Shown: piece by piece, positions 46,932-62,028 of the stretch | How the letters are laid out: each line of letters begins with the position of its first letter | Numbering within the stretch: the first letter of the stretch is position 1 | Source of the DNA: Caprimulgus europaeus | Taxonomy: Eukaryota; Chordata; Aves; Caprimulgiformes; Caprimulgidae | Direction: 5' to 3' | Length of the DNA: 64,000 bases | Assembly: GCA_907165065.1 (NCBI GenBank) | Contig: OU015524.1 | Span: 53,795,295-53,859,294 of the forward strand | Translations under genes and position numbers: made by a program | The notes under the pieces: model-generated | Databases searched by the model: none | What the model was told of the DNA's origin: nothing | Seen by the model: the letters and a program-made list of their open reading frames with translations, nothing else

Positions 46932-49900
46932 CTGAGAGAGAAGAGGTGCCCCATTAATATGTGACTGTGGTTCCGAGGTCTGCTTCAGAAATAGGTCATT
47001 AAAAACAGAATCTACTTGCAATTGCTACAGAAAATAAACCTTGGAAAGAAATACTACTTACAAGGCATTAGTACAAGTGCACGATTTTAACATGGAGCTA
47101 TTTATTTACATAGGTATTGAAATTAAAACATAAAGTTGGGTGGAGGTTTGCCTGGTACAGGCAGAAGCATGGAGCTAGATGATGGACATGTTCAGAACAT
47201 GTTTTCTGGGGGATCAATATAAAAGAGCTTCAGGAAGGGTACATAAATGTGATTTACTTTTCACCTTTTTCTGGCTTACTGCAGAAAAATGTAATTGAAC
47301 TTCAACTGCTTTCTGAATTATTTGGCCTTCTGTTACGGTAGCAGAGAAAGATCTTTGATAGATGTTTATTATGATCCTGATGGAAGATTTTATGCTGTGT
47401 AGCATGAGAATCAAGGGAGAAAAAAAGAAAAAAAAAATAGGCTTTTGAAGTTGGTTTCTACTGTGTGCCATTTCACCTCTGTGGTTTTCCTTACCATCTC
47501 TATCCTGAATTTCTGCTTGTAGGATCCAGTAATGCACAGGCTGTCATCACTTGCATTTGCTCTTCTTTTTCACCCTCCAAATATTAGTTTGAAATCAAAA
47601 AGTTAGTCACTTAGCTTTCACCACAATATTTCTAACAGTTGAAATTGTTTTCTGGTTTTTGAAATAACTAATTTAAGATGAGGTAATTTTTTGTGTAAAT
47701 TAAATTTTATAATACAAATTCAAATGCTCCTCAAAATAAAATGCCCAAGTGAAAATAAAGTAACATCATTCTGGTAAAGTAATGGATCTACAAAAACTCG
47801 TTAGAGCTTACACTGAAGCTCAGTGACAGGACATATTTCCAACCCACTGGCTTCAATGTACATGGTTCAAAACAAGAGATAAAGTACTGGAAAGCCCAGA
47901 GGGTTAAGGATCCTCTGCAGTAGGACAAAGATGTCTCTGTTCCACAAAATGCCAGAAGAATTATATTCATTTGCCAAGTTGCAGGATTCGCAGAATAAAG
48001 CAGGAAAGACATACACGCCGATAAGGAACAGTTTGCTAGTTCTTGCAAATCAAAGAGCTTGAAAAGCACTAATAATAGATTTATTGCTGAACAACATCCT
48101 TTGTAATTATTTATTTCTGGACAGATACAGGATGATCGGCATCCTGTTTTATTTCATTTTGTTCATATAAGTAGAACACTGACGTGATTAAATGTAAGTG
48201 CTGATTAACGGTGAATCTAAATTTATCCCACGTTGTTTGGGGATGGCATAGACTCGGGAAATCTGAAATCAGACCATTGGATTACAAGTGTTGATTGGTG
48301 TATTAAATAGTGCAAGTACATCCCAAAATGTGCACTCAGAGTCTGGTACAGATTTACTAACGTGGGTGGCTCTGTTGAGTGAAACTTTTGTTCTCTTTTT
48401 CATTTTTTCCCACTGATCTAATTAAATGCTGTCTGAAAGTGTGTAATTGATTCAGGCTATAATAGCATAGATATGCTACTGTATGTTTATTATACTATTA
48501 GATATTATGTATAGATATAATTTCCTAAGCTGCAAGAACGTGGAAGGCTTTTCCTACATTTTAAATTATTTAATGGGGCAATGGCACTACTATCATCTTA
48601 CCCAGTGAAAACCACGGGTGTTTCACACTCCAGCTGCTGAGGGGTCATTTCAGCCATGAGCACCAATTGCCCTGCAAACAGGCTGACCTGGCCGCATCCC
48701 GCTGCTCCGGTGGCCCAGCCCCAGGAGGGGGTGCTCAGGCTTCCCCGGAACCGATCCCACCTCCATCTATGTTCTTAGGTGGTTTTCCCTGTCCCCTTCT
48801 GCTAGTTACAGGAAGAGCCCACAAACACAGCAAGGCCATCAGAGGAAGCTATTAAAGATAGGAGTTTGGAAGAAAACAAAAGCTTTTAAATATTACAACT
48901 CGGAGCTGTGGACAACATTCCTCTAGATTGTCTCAGCAGTTTCCAAACCAGAGCACCTGCAGTGGTCCCAACTCATTAGGAAATGTCAAGAGGTATAAGT
49001 GAATGCTACCTCAGGCCAAAATGTGTCAGAAAAAGCAAAAGCTTGTAATGAAAAAAAGGTTATCTGATGAATCTGGTGAGAGCTTGATGGTCAGGTAAAG
49101 GTCTGTAGTGGTGTTTGTTTGCTTGGAGTGGTATTTTTAGTATGAGACTTGAAAGATTTCGAACCTTCACAAGGTTTACCTGTGAAGGCAGCTGACCTCA
49201 AGCTGTAAAGATAGGCAGATGAAGTAAATGACAAATCTTGCACGGGAGTCTCCCAACTAACACGCCATCATTAGTTTGTTACATATTTTCCCCCTTTTCA
49301 ATTTACTGCAGAGAGTTGTTACTAAACTCTTCAGCCTCTCTTCTCAGGGCACAAACAGGTCTGCGTGTCTTTGGAAAAGAAGATGCAGCATTTGGATTGT
49401 GCCTGGATCTTGTTATCACCATTTCTCAAAAAAATGCACTACAAATTCTTCTGTGCTTTTCTTGGAGTTTTTGGGGGCAGAGGGGAGGTAATTGTTAAAA
49501 GTGGCAATTATAAGTGCATTTAAGTATGTTTTTGTAACTTCTTCCTATTGCAATAGTTTTGTGCATGAATCCAGCAATGCATTGTGGCAGACTAGATTTT
49601 TTAGCATGATGAACTTTATGATATTTGTATACGTAGCAAGCAGGAATCCACAGTTGCATTCCATATGCAGAATGTAACCTCATACACCTTAGGGACTTAC
49701 ACTTCAGAAACTTTTAAATACAAGCCTCTGGCTTGCAGCTATCTTTCTCTTGGCTGCACATAGCACCCAGTAAAAGTTTGTATCTGGCATGTCATTTTTG
49801 AGGTGTGGCAGAATTACAGATGGTAATGCGAGTTGAAGTTTTACAAATTATTATGTTAGAGACGTGTATGAATCTTTGAGTTCCTTTATTATACGTTGTG

Positions 49901-51868
49901 CAACATTCAGTTAGCCGAGGCATACTTCACTCTTGAATCATAAGGAAAATGCCACTACCCAGCTTGCTGGCAAACTCGTTTGCTTAGAAGCCTCCTTGCA
50001 TCAGCGAAAACAACAGTGTGTGTTTAGAGTGCTCTGTGGAGCACAATGTTTCCTCTTCTTCGTTCAGTAATTTAAATGATTGGAACTATACTTTTGACAA
50101 AGAAGAAATAATTCCATTGTTATGGATCATTTTTCAAGTGAAACTGAGTTTTGGAACAAAGTGATGGTGAGTAAACCCTGTGAGTGGGGAAGGAGGGATT
50201 ATTTTTGTTCCGAGTTTTATTCAGCAGTTTCTGAAAACTAAGATGGAAGTGATTTTGGTATTCTGGCTGCAGGCTTATATGTTTTTTATTAAGTGGAAAA
50301 CATAACATAATGATTAAAGACGGGGTGAGACAGCAACAGCCATGCTTACTGTCGTGTTCCATGGGAAGGTGGAATGTGATTTCTCTTTTAATATCGAGAT
50401 ACAAATCTGATTCACAGTTAGTTCATCTGACTTCTTCTGAAAGGGAAACATGTCAGCTCATTAAACAGATGCTTTTTGTCCAAGCAGCTACTTTTAACAT
50501 AATAGTAACCTAGATTTTCAAAATAATTTATGGTATTGCTATCTAGCTGTTTAAAGAGGAGCTTTTTTACTTTAAAAAAAGAAAAAGTAAAATCAAAATC
50601 TAATTTTATTTCAGATGGGAGAAAACTTTTTAAATTACTATTTGTGATTGTTCTCTTTCTGGAAACTGTATTCTTTGTATTAACTGTATCCTGCATGTCT
50701 TGTAAGTAGCCAATATATTTTGTTTATTTTTCTCTCTTTTTTGACATCAAAATGCAAATAATACTTCAGTCTTTGAATTATCGATTTCATCCAAAGAGAG
50801 ACAGTGGGGGTTTTTAAGTCCAAGTTTTGCCCATGAGAGTGAAAAGGGCAGACAAAATAATGCTGCTTAAGTACTGGGAGGTAACCGTATGCATAGCTGC
50901 AGGTTAGGACAAGTAAATTTTATTGTGCCTTCTCTTGTTGCTGATGGTAATCAGGGCATTCATATTAGCCTGATGAAAAGAAAAAAATCAAACAGAGGTT
51001 TCCTAAAGAAACTGAAGGAACACTTTTTTTCTGAGGGAGAGAGGCAGTGTGATCTAACTGGTAAAGCATATAATCAGTGTGGCTGGCTTATCATCTCAGG
51101 CACTGCCACAGGCAGCCTTGGATGAGTTTGAGGAAGCTACTGTACAACCAATTTTACTACACTTGCTTACAAAGTGAATTGTACTTTGTGGGGGTTCCTT
51201 ACTACATGAATAAAATCTTTCAGTTTCCATATTTTTTAAATATCGGTAATTTTTATCTCCTTCACAGGGCTGCTACGATTCTTATTCTGTTGGTGTATTT
51301 AGTCTTTGATGACACCGTTTCAACCATCTCTAGGTCTTTCCTCCATAGGCAGCACTGCAGCTTGGAAAGTGCGATTAATATGAAACTTCTTCAAATTTGC
51401 AAGGTCTTTTTTTGTATTTCCTTGTTTTAGAAAAGGCAACTAAAGTAACTATTGGGCTATCCAACTGCTGAAAATACAGAAGTACACGAACAACCCACAT
51501 TTTAGAAATGTATGAGTTAAGATAATCTTTTTCCATACAATTTAGTTCAAGTTTGCATGCTACAAAGTTCTTCATTTTGCTGTCTTGTCTATATGATATG
51601 TACAAATGTCATTAGCTTATGACAGCACATTTGCAAGTGAAAATGATTGCCCTGTTGAACCTTTAGGCTGTGATCATGCAATCTGGTTGTAAACCAAGAG
51701 TTTTGTGGGTAAAGACAATCTCTGTGGTTATCTGAACATATATATTGAGTGGTTTCCCCATGCATGGACGTTACCTTTGTAATTTAGTTATTTCAGGTGA
51801 GCTTGTGTCAAGTGACAGCTTTGGGAATGTGTCGTCTTCATGATTTGCTAATTGGTTTAAATATTTCT

Positions 51869-51920
51869 TAAAAAAAACAAACAAAAAAAAAAAACAAAAA
51901 AAAAAAAACAAAAAAAAAAC
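51869..51920. repeat. A-rich low-complexity tract
   Basis: Runs of 4-12 A separated by single C, on the + strand. Confidence 0.9.
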
Positions 51921-54900
51921 CAACCTAAGAGCAGATAAGTTTGTGGTTTTTGTTTTTCAATGACTGGGTTTTTTACTGCATTTCTCCCAGAATAGTAGCA
52001 CTTCCATCTCACCTGATCATGCTCTCTTCTTGGGTGAGCCCTGTGCTCAGAGCAGAGCTTTATAAACACTACATGAAGAAGATGCAATGAAAACTTCTGT
52101 CTATAGGATTTCCCATCTCTTGAAATCAAATTTTCAAATAAGTGTCTATGTATTCGAATGTTTTCTTGTCACAGAACATTGCTTGTAGCACAATGCAATT
52201 TTCTTCATTGTTTTTTCACACTTGAACACTGTTTAATAATTTAAAATATCCAAAGGAGCAAAAATATTTTTTTTACAAAATAGGGTTATGTTATGTGAAC
52301 ACTGTAATTTTCAGGAAGGATTTTAAAAGAAAGGTTCCTGGAAATATTGGTTGTAATTTCAAAATAAAACAGCAAATGCATTGAAATCCTGGGGAAGAAG
52401 CCAGCTGATTGTCATGAAGAAGATAATGCCAGTGTCTGCTGTGTTAATGACATTTGCAGTAACACGGCTGTGCTGAGCTGAGAACTGGAGGGAATTCTCA
52501 AGTTGCTCTGCAGAGTTATCTCAATGCTGGAAGCTGGCTAGCTGGTTCCCCAAGTGTCTTGAGGATGGGGTTATCTAGCCAGCTTGGTGAGAGTTAGTCA
52601 GACTAGTTGGATGGTATTGGATCACTGGACTGAGCCACATCCCCTGTCAAAGATAAAAAGAACAAAACACTTTGAGGTGAACTAATGCTTCAAAGAAAGT
52701 AGTGGACCCGTTCTCCTGATCACAGACATTTTGCTTACCTCAGTTCCAGTTTTGAGTTTTCATAAGGAAATGCATGATAACCAGAATGTGGCTAATGGTG
52801 TCAGGACAGAAAGTGTTACATTGGTAGAGAAGTGTTTAATACTAAAGTCATCTTACGTTGAAAACTGGGGAGTGGGGAGGAGGTCATTAGAGTAAAATGG
52901 CTGTTTCATGCGGGGCAACCAAATCCTGTAGACCACTGGGGTTTTTTTCCTCAGTTATTGTTAGATGGTGGTTTGCTTTTTTGCTTTTTATATCTATGGG
53001 TGAGGTTTGGACTGTGACTCTCAACAAGGGCTGATGAATGTGGAAGTTCTCTTGACTCTTGACTTCCCTTCATGGCTGCCAGCATCTTGAGCCCAGGCAT
53101 CACTCTTGTGGGCTCAGGATTGCCCTGCTGTCCTTGTCTTCTGCTGGATCATTTAATTTGGGGTGCAGCAAGTCACCAACAAAATCTCTTAGTGAAGGGG
53201 GTTTTCTTCAGATAAATTCAGAACTGCTGTGGTGTGCCAGTTGGTGTCAATGCACTGTTTGAAACAGGCTGAGCGAAGAAGAGTATAACAGGAGAGCTGT
53301 TAATTGCCAGGTCATGGCTTCATGGGGTCTGTCTAACCATAGGAACGTGCCAGTGTTTGCTATTGGCAAGTGCAATGTCACTCTGCAAAGATTTTTGGGA
53401 TGCAGTTTAGAAACTGGGCTCTGCAAAACTGTAAATTAACTGTGTGTGTTGCCACCTTCACCATACAATGGAGTGATTACAAGATAAACTAAAAAGTGCT
53501 TTAGCAATAACATAAATAAAAGTGCTAGTAGGTTTTAAACATGAACACTGAAGAAATCATGGTTCAAAAAGAAAGCAACCCTTCTGAATTCAACATGTCT
53601 TCTGTAGTCTCAGGTGTACAGGGAAGAAAACCTTATTTGTAAGCTCAGGTACAGCAAGGGAGTGGGCTGCATCTTCTCCTTGTTCCAAGTTCTGGAAACA
53701 CTGATAATAGGCAGCTTCCTTTGCCAAGCAGAGGTCCCACCATTTTTGAGAGGGCCTGCTCTTGTCTGCACACCATCCACCAACATCTGAAATGCTTTAG
53801 CCATCAATGACCAAGTGGAAGGTTCAAATTCATATGCGTGAGGAAACTGGTGATCCATTTGTATGATATGCCACAGTCCTGCTGCTTTTTTATGTAGTTA
53901 GCATGAAAATAGCAAAAGATACTGAAATGTATTTTTCCACGGTAGTTGCATAGAGAATGTCTTTTTTTTTCCCCTCTTCCTCCTAATTTTCACTCCCATT
54001 TTACTACCTCAATTTATATTTTGCATTTCTTTTTCATCCCATCTATGGAACTGAAAGCACTGTGTCTACTGCACACCTGCATTTGTCTTCTGTCAAGTCA
54101 TCCAAATTCTTAAAACCCCAACCTAATATTTACAGGTTAATCTGCTCATCTGGAAGCTGGTAATTTTTTTAGAATCAGGTTGAAGGCTATACGTTTCCCC
54201 AGAGAAAAGACACATGTATTAATGTGTTTATGCTTTGCAATAATAATATTTGTCCATGTGATAAAGTGTGAAGTTTTTTTCTTCTGCCACACCATATGGC
54301 TTATGACTATTTACAATGCAAACAATAACAGCTGCTGCTGCATAAGAGAATCCATTCCTCTGAGCTGGAGATGCACTGAGTAGCGAATGACAAAGTATAT
54401 GTCCACAGATGTATTCCAAATATCCCCATTTACCACTCAACATCCTGTCTATCATTCTCCTCTTGGAAACTGTTGGATTTTTCTTATATGCTTAGCTAAT
54501 GAGGAGAGCTTTGACAGCTTGGTCTGGGAGTTTGGAAGCAGATAGAGAAGCTGTGTCCAATGACGGCTATTCAAATGGGAGACGAGAAGGACATTCTGGT
54601 TGGGTACTCAGCAAAATGAAAATGGGAATCATGCTCTTAACCCCTTTCAAAGAAAAATCAGTTGACTCTTTTAATCAATAAATTAGAAGTTTCTAGTTGG
54701 AAGAATAATCCAAGTAGTCTTTAGACCTTTAAGACAAGAGTCACTTCATGCCCTTCATTGATGGCATGCTTAAAGTTTGGAATTCCATATTACAAAGATA
54801 CATTTTGCATTTCTCAGCCAGTATCAGACATTCTGGGCTCCTATCAGTTCCCTGTTTGAGCCTCTTTTTATTCTTCAGTTTTCTTCTAGATATTTTGGTA

Positions 54901-57900
54901 ATTTCTGAATTTTTGTATCGGGTGTTATACAAGGTGACTTACCACTGTCAGTCATTCCTGTCAACAACAAGAGGACAATTTCTAGATATTATACAATTGG
55001 GCTACGTGCCCGGCCTATACTTATAGTTCTGCGATTGGAAATGGCATCTAAACCATGTCCGTGGCTGTCAGCAGGTTCTCTCATGTTTGCCCTGAGTTGT
55101 TCGTGTACCTGCTCTTTCCCAATAGGTTAGATAATTGGCACATTATATTTATTATTACTTATCTCACAGAAGCATATTCTAACGAGGATGAAATGTTCAG
55201 GGGGGTTATTCCCTGGGCATGTTCTTCCTGCCACACAATAATCTAACTATACTTATTAGCAAAAAAGAATTGCAGGTTTCTTGCAGTTGACGCTTTGTCT
55301 GCCATGAAGCTTTGCAGGTAAATAAAACCCACTGGATTTCATCCGACTTCAGAGTGCGTTGAAAGGTGGGTATGAATAGAAGTGATCACACTTCCTAACA
55401 GCATTTACTGTTATGGTGGAGCCTTCTCATTGAAAAGCCTTAAAATGAAGCCAGACCAACTCCTTGACAGCATATAATGATTTCTGTCATTTACACTTTA
55501 TTTTTTTAAATGTGTCTGTAGTACCTTGCACCACTGGGAATTTTCCATGACAGGGCTACAGCTACCATAGAAACAAAAGGACTGAGAGGAACCTTCTGAG
55601 CCTTACTGGTAGTTAGGCCGGCCGCCCCAAACCTCAGTGCTTCAACAACCCTATAATTTGGATCCCCTTGTGGTCATTTTACAGAGAGATGTTTTTAACT
55701 TAAATAGTTTCCTTCCTTCTGCTTGGTGTGAGGAGGTCTCCATCTCAGACTCTGCTTCACTAAGGTCAACAGCCTCTGCTTCTCTCCTCACATTCAATAG
55801 ATGCTCTGTTGCCATGATTACACGGGCTGCTTACAATTTCTTTTTCATGACTGTGTTATGACCAGAAGGATTTTGAAGAAGGGACCCCACAGAAATGAAC
55901 AGGCACTTTTCACCAGTGAGAATGACCTGTAGGGCACATACCATGTGCCAGTTCAGCGAAAAAATAAAGTGGGGCTCCAGGTAGATGCAGGTCAAATCCC
56001 TTTATTGCAGAGCCCTAGCAATGCTGCTTACTGTTAATGAAAAAACTTCTTTATAAATCTAAGGGCTCTGATATGGCACCGTGTAGTTGAGATTCCATAA
56101 TTCATATACTGAGTCAGCTCATTCCCATGTGAAGGAATGAGTTACTTGAGAACATGCTTCCTGGTGTGAATTTCATCTCGCTTGCCAGAGATAAAATGGA
56201 ATTACCAGAAATATTTGTATGAAAAGCCATAAATGCAGGCTTAATCTACATCAGTGCTACAGGAAAGAACTTTTAACATATTCCTACCAGAAAAATGGTG
56301 ATAGGTACTATCTTCTGCCCCATTTCTGCTCCACTAGAAGAGACAAATTGCTTCAGCTTTTTTGGATCAATGCAGCTGTACCCAGGTTAAACTTGGATCT
56401 GCATGGAGAGAAATCAATATAAAACAACTGACAACAAAAATGGCAGATGGGAAAAATTGCTCTGTATAAACTAAGACTATGTTTTGTCGTGGCCTTTGCC
56501 TGCCAAAGCTGTTCTGTGAACAGTAACAATGGGTTGCATAAACAAATTTAAGGGATTGATGGAATTTGATTTCATGCTTTGTTCTTGCTAGCTGTCTGCT
56601 ATGCTAAGCAGAGAATCCATTTCAATACCCACTATGCAAAATTCTAGGAACAGCTGTGAGTATTTACTTGTAGGGTGCTGCCTAGGGATAGCTGGGCTTG
56701 TTGGCAACTCTGTGTTAGAGTAATCAGTGTCGAGAAATCACCTAGTGAATAAAATTGTTTTGCTGACCTGTGACATGATTTGATGCCGTTAATACCAGAT
56801 GTTGAAGCCTCTGGTCCTCCTCCAGTCCCACCCTTAGTTCACACAACACTGGGATGGGAATTTGCTATTGAAAGCTGTCCACAGCTTCCTAAGCAGGGAC
56901 CCCATGAGCTTCGTCTGTAGAGGGAAGCCACTGTATTGGCTTAAGTAAGGGAACATCCATACGGATCATTGACTTCTTAAAATCAAAAAGTATATTGTCA
57001 CACTGTCCAAATGTGGAGACTGAATTTACACCCATTCCTTTCTGCTGCTCCATGGCTTTGGAAACACTATCAAAATAAATCACAGTGGGGTCTGTCCTTT
57101 GCTATCAGCTTTGCAAGCCGGTGAAAATGAGCCTCTCCTGCACAGAGGGAGCCTTGCATACTAAAATTGCTTAGCTTTGGGACTTTATAGGTGTTGTCTG
57201 CATTTTGGCTTCAGACCAACAAACTGTGAATCTAAGAGAGTAATCTCTCATCCTATACGCTTGCTTTAGCATAGCAAGTTAGAGCAAGAAGCTGTGTTTG
57301 GACAGCATCCCAGTGAAACAGCATGGAAAGTATGGAACCAGTTAATGTTAAGTACCTTGATGTGAATTCTAGTGTCCTGGCGTTGCTAAAGCACATCTCT
57401 CAGAAGTCTCCTCCTGGAAATTAGACTCGCTGATTTGCCTAGAGACCTTTGCCAGGACCCAGGTGAGTGATCTGAATGCACTTACGCAATAACCTTGCGA
57501 AAGCATGTCCATTAGCATCAGGCAAGCACCACCAACAGTGATTGTTCTGTATAATTTTACCTGGTGTGCCAGAAAAGGTTGAGCAAGGGGTGAGGTAAGA
57601 GGGAATTTGGGGAGGTCTTTTCTCCATCCTAATCAAAAGTAAAGAAGAAAGTCTTACTCCTTCCACCTCCCATCTGTAAAGGATCTTCTTTCCTGTGTTT
57701 CCACAGGCTGATTATATGAGGGCTCATTTTGCTGGAAAATACAAGGTAGGGTTTACAGTGCAAGAGCAGAATCTTACAAGAGAAGAATTAAATCTCATGT
57801 CTTCCCCCTTTTGTCTCTGGAAATGCCCCATTTCTTAGTTCTGCTAAAGAGTAGGGATGCCGGCAGCAGGGGAAGCTCAGCAACGCTGACACTCCGACAT

Positions 57901-60900
57901 CCTTGGGGGAGCCTCAGGCCCAACTGTACCATAGGAAAAGCATTTTGAGCCATTCCCCCCGGCATGGCTGTCACTCACTCTTGTATCTCAAGGGCACAGA
58001 ACAGTCAATCGGTACCCCGAGTGAGGCTCTGACAGGCTGGGAGCTGTGCACAGGTGGAAGGGCTCACAAGGCTTCAAGCACTGTGTGATCTGCTTTAACA
58101 TGGGCTATTGTAGATTTTAAATGTGCTTGAACTATCATCCTAGACTACTTCCTGCAACATGAATTGCACTGTATAATGCCATTGATCTCATTATTTCTTC
58201 AATTTCATTCCTTTTAGTGTGAGTTTCATCTGGTGGGGGCGGGGAGGAACAACCAGGAACAATTTACTATTCCCCACTTTGTGCTGTCACAGGATGAACT
58301 TACTTTCCCCGATACCCGTACTAAACTGGCGGTGCAGATCCCCTGTGAAAAACCTGCAGCTGCTACAAGAATTTTGAATATATATCTTCGAAATCCATCT
58401 TTTGCCACTTGATTTAATAGTCTTCTAAACCATTACTTCAAAAGGGGATGTTGCCTATTTTTTATTTCTTGGGTTCGGTAGTTAGTGATAAATGAATCTC
58501 AAGAGAGAAAATAACTGAAGATGATGAATAGAAGAAAAATGTTCATTATTAGCTCAGGCAGAAAATGAATCCCTTTTCAGAAATTCAGGAAGTTGATAAT
58601 AGTGGAATTTTTTTTATAGATGATTACCTTCATGACAAATCTATCACTCTGCCTTCTCAAACAAGTATGATATGTTTTGTCTTTTTTTCCTCTTGACAAG
58701 GGAATTCATGACATAATGTCACTCTGTTGAAAAATGTGTGTGTTTCTGGTAATTACTGGAAAATGATGCTGTTCTTAATTTCCATATTAACGCAGAGTGG
58801 TTGTGATTAAAAAGTTAGACATTGACATGCAAGAAAGTGCTGGGAAAAGTCAGTTAATTTCTCCTAGCTGCAGCTGACATTTCTTTGTGAGAAGACATAC
58901 TACCACTTGTGTGTGCTTTTTTTAACTGTTTAACAGCAATCACTGTACAAAGCAGAGCTGTGATCCCACACAGATGCTGAATTTCCGTGAAGGTACCCCA
59001 TTCCTCATGTAAATTTTTACCTCGTCAGAAACCCTGGAATACCTTTTATTATTGCCACACAAAGCTAATTTAAAAAAAAAAAAAAACAAAAACAAAGCAA
59101 ACCTGTCATTTTATCCATTTCCGGGTCTGTATGTATTATTTTCAGAGATGCAGAGGTGAAACATTATCTAGGCACCCATCCCCCTACAGTGACATGCTGC
59201 GTTGGAAACTCAAGCAGAGCACAAACTGTCATGCTGTCCTTCTTATCTGTAAATCAAAATAGTATCTCTGCCTTCTTAGACATACCCTGCCTTTGGACCT
59301 CATTTGGTATTTCTCTCCAAATTGTTCTGTTATGAACTCAAAGCCAAGGGTGACAGAACCACCCTGTCACCGCACATACTGTTTGCTCCTTGCTGTCAGC
59401 TTAATGAGTGAAGTCACGGCTTGTATTAAATCTTGTCCAGCCCTTTATAACTCCACAGCTGCATTTAACGTGTCATATCTGGCCACCCTTAGGCATGGTT
59501 GGCATCTTTATTTGAAAGATGTCATGGCATGCTTACCTAAAATGTTTGCCAAAGCAAAGGACTGAAGCAAATCCACAGCTTACGGTTCCCTTGGGAAATA
59601 GAAAGAGAAGCCAACGGTGTGGACCCTGAGAGATCATTCCAAAAACCATTGGGAGAGAAGTACTCAGTAAACATGGAGAATCAGAAGAACTGATCCTCTT
59701 ACCAGTACCTGAAAATAAAGCAAGGTTTGCATTAACGGCAACACAGGCAAACTCTTAGAGCTTTCTGAACTTGGAAAGATTTTTTTTCTGACTGGTCATG
59801 GTAGAGAAGTAATCTTCTCATGCAGTGAGAATTTATATATTTCAACACATTTTTCATTCTCAAAGTAGGATGGAAAGCTGAAATCCTGGGGCACATCATA
59901 AATTTACAAACTAAAAATAATTAAATAAAAACTTACAATTTCTCTTCTTGTTTTCTGTGCCTCTTCCTCCCTTTTTGCACCTTGTTTTGCCGTTTTTGGG
60001 AGTCTAAAATTACTAATGTTTCAAAACAACAAAAAAACACTGCCATAGAAAGACAAACCTTTCCGATCAGTTTTGTTGCTGGCAAAGTAAAACCTTTTCT
60101 AAAGATAGGATGTGTTTATTGAAGAAATTGCAATTTATTCTGCTCTTGAAAGTAGTCCCTTCAAATCCATGAAAAATGAAGATAAAATCCCCTCTTAGTA
60201 GCCCCTTCTCATGGACTATGGCTAAGGCATTTGGGTCCCATGGCTTCAATATGCTAGGTGATAAACTATTACATTAAGTGACTAGACTGCAGTATGATCT
60301 GTATTGAGCAGTTGCATTGATTTGTATAGCATATTACCCAAAGTCTTCTAAATTCCCTCATCTGAAGGGAAAGGAAGAGGAAAAAGACTTGTGTTAAGAT
60401 GAAATTCCACTAATCTCACTGTGTTGTAATTGAATGATTGATAAAGGAATAGCACACTATAAAATGATGGGAAAAGATTAAAACTGTTCAACAAGATTAA
60501 TATGCTAAAAAAAATGATTTTTTTTTCTTTTAACTAATTATAAAATCCACCTCCTGCAAACAGCTGAATAGGCTTAAATTGCCTATTCCTTAAGTTCCTA
60601 GCATTTCTTTGCCATTGGTTATTAGTAAATGTGATAAACTAAGTTCATTATTTGCAATATAATGGTAAAATGAAAAGTAAGAGAAGGAATTGTCATCAAG
60701 AGTGCTGGGGTTCTTTTCATGTTTACAGGCTTTCTGAGATTTTAGATCTTGGATGCAGCTACAGAAATTTCAAGCAGATGTTTATAGCCTGAGCACCCGT
60801 CAAGCAGCATGGAGTCCTGCAGACGCGTTCTGGAAGCTGAGGTGTGGTGTTCCCTGCCTGTGCTCCAGCAAGATGTGTACTGGATTGCTTTGGCTTATTG

Positions 60901-61519
60901 GAAAGGTTTTGTCACGTGTGACTGACAAAAAAAGGGCCTTTCTGATATAATTCCTGTGAAGCTGCAGAGCACAGGGAGCTTTCAGGGTAGAGATGGTGGA
61001 AACACAGAATAGTTAAGCTCTCTGCTAGAGAAAGACAAAAACTCTCCATCTACTTCTTTGCTAGCAGTTGTAGGAGGTGGTAGTAGGAAGCAGGTGGTTC
61101 TACCTAAAAAGGACAGATGTGTGGCAACTCTCTCAAAAGATTTCTCTTTCTCCTCCTCATTTTCAAAGTGGCCTTGATTTCACGCAGCTTTTGTCTGATC
61201 TCACCTCTCTCATCTACCATCTGAGGCCTTTTGGTCCTACCAAAGGCTGCCTAAAACTTGTGCTGCCTGAAAGGAGCTCCCCTTTATCTTTCTGAAGCAT
61301 CTGTTCACCATCTCGTTTCAAAGCATAGCTGAAAATCTGTTTTGTTGGTTTTTTTCTTTTCCTCCATGACAGTGCTTTTACATTTCTTAATCATTTTGTT
61401 GTTGTTGCTTAATTTGAAAATTTTTAGATGTAGTCCCTTTTTTCTTTTGTGACCAAAAGTATAGCCTTAGATTGCTGTATCACAACATATGTCACAAATT
61501 TATTAGTTAATAGTAATAC

Positions 61520-61568
61520 TTAAAAAAAAAAAAAAAACAAAAAACCTAACAAAACGACAAAAAAAAAA
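61520..61568. repeat. A-rich low-complexity tract
   Basis: Fifteen A followed by shorter A runs broken by C, CC and CG. It is similar in type to the tracts at 51869 and 59071. Confidence 0.9.
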
Positions 61569-61990
61569 CCCACAACATCCTCATTCTGTTTATATCAGTG
61601 CAAAGATTTGGACATGCTTTGTTTCACCAAACAAAAAAGCACGAGGAAGAAGTCAGTTCTTTGAGAAGATGAAATAGTTAACCCTGATGGATTTTCACAC
61701 ATCAGTTTTGGTTAATTTTTTAGGCCTTTTTTTCCCCTAATACTGTAAGTCTTCTGTCTGATACTGGGATGCTTGCCATGACACTATAATTCCTGACTCA
61801 CAGAAATTGTATATGCTCCTTAGTGCATGCAAGAGTAACTTTGGTTTTCCTTTCCCATCCTTTACTCCCCTCCTCCCCCCAAGCTGTTTTTCCTCATCCA
61901 TATTTATACCAATAGTGATGAAAAAAGGAGGGAGAGCCACCTCCTACAATTTCCTTCAAGGCCTAAGAAATTGGGGTACGTATCCAGCTG

Positions 61991-62028
61991 GGTTACACTT
62001 TTCAATTCAGGTTACACTTTTCAGTTTA
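61991..62028. repeat. 19-base tandem duplication
   Basis: Two 19-base copies, each starting GGTTACACTTTTCA, differ only in the last five bases. Confidence 0.9.

Noticed and set aside
53821-53833. tRNA B-box-like GGTTCAAATTC
   Set aside because: No A box or cloverleaf arms lie upstream, so it is not a tRNA gene.
56889-57083. Minus frame that reads like protein (FDSVSKAMEQQ region)
   Set aside because: The acceptor is weak, no donor or polyadenylation signal follows, and no codon-position bias stands out. Kept only as a note.
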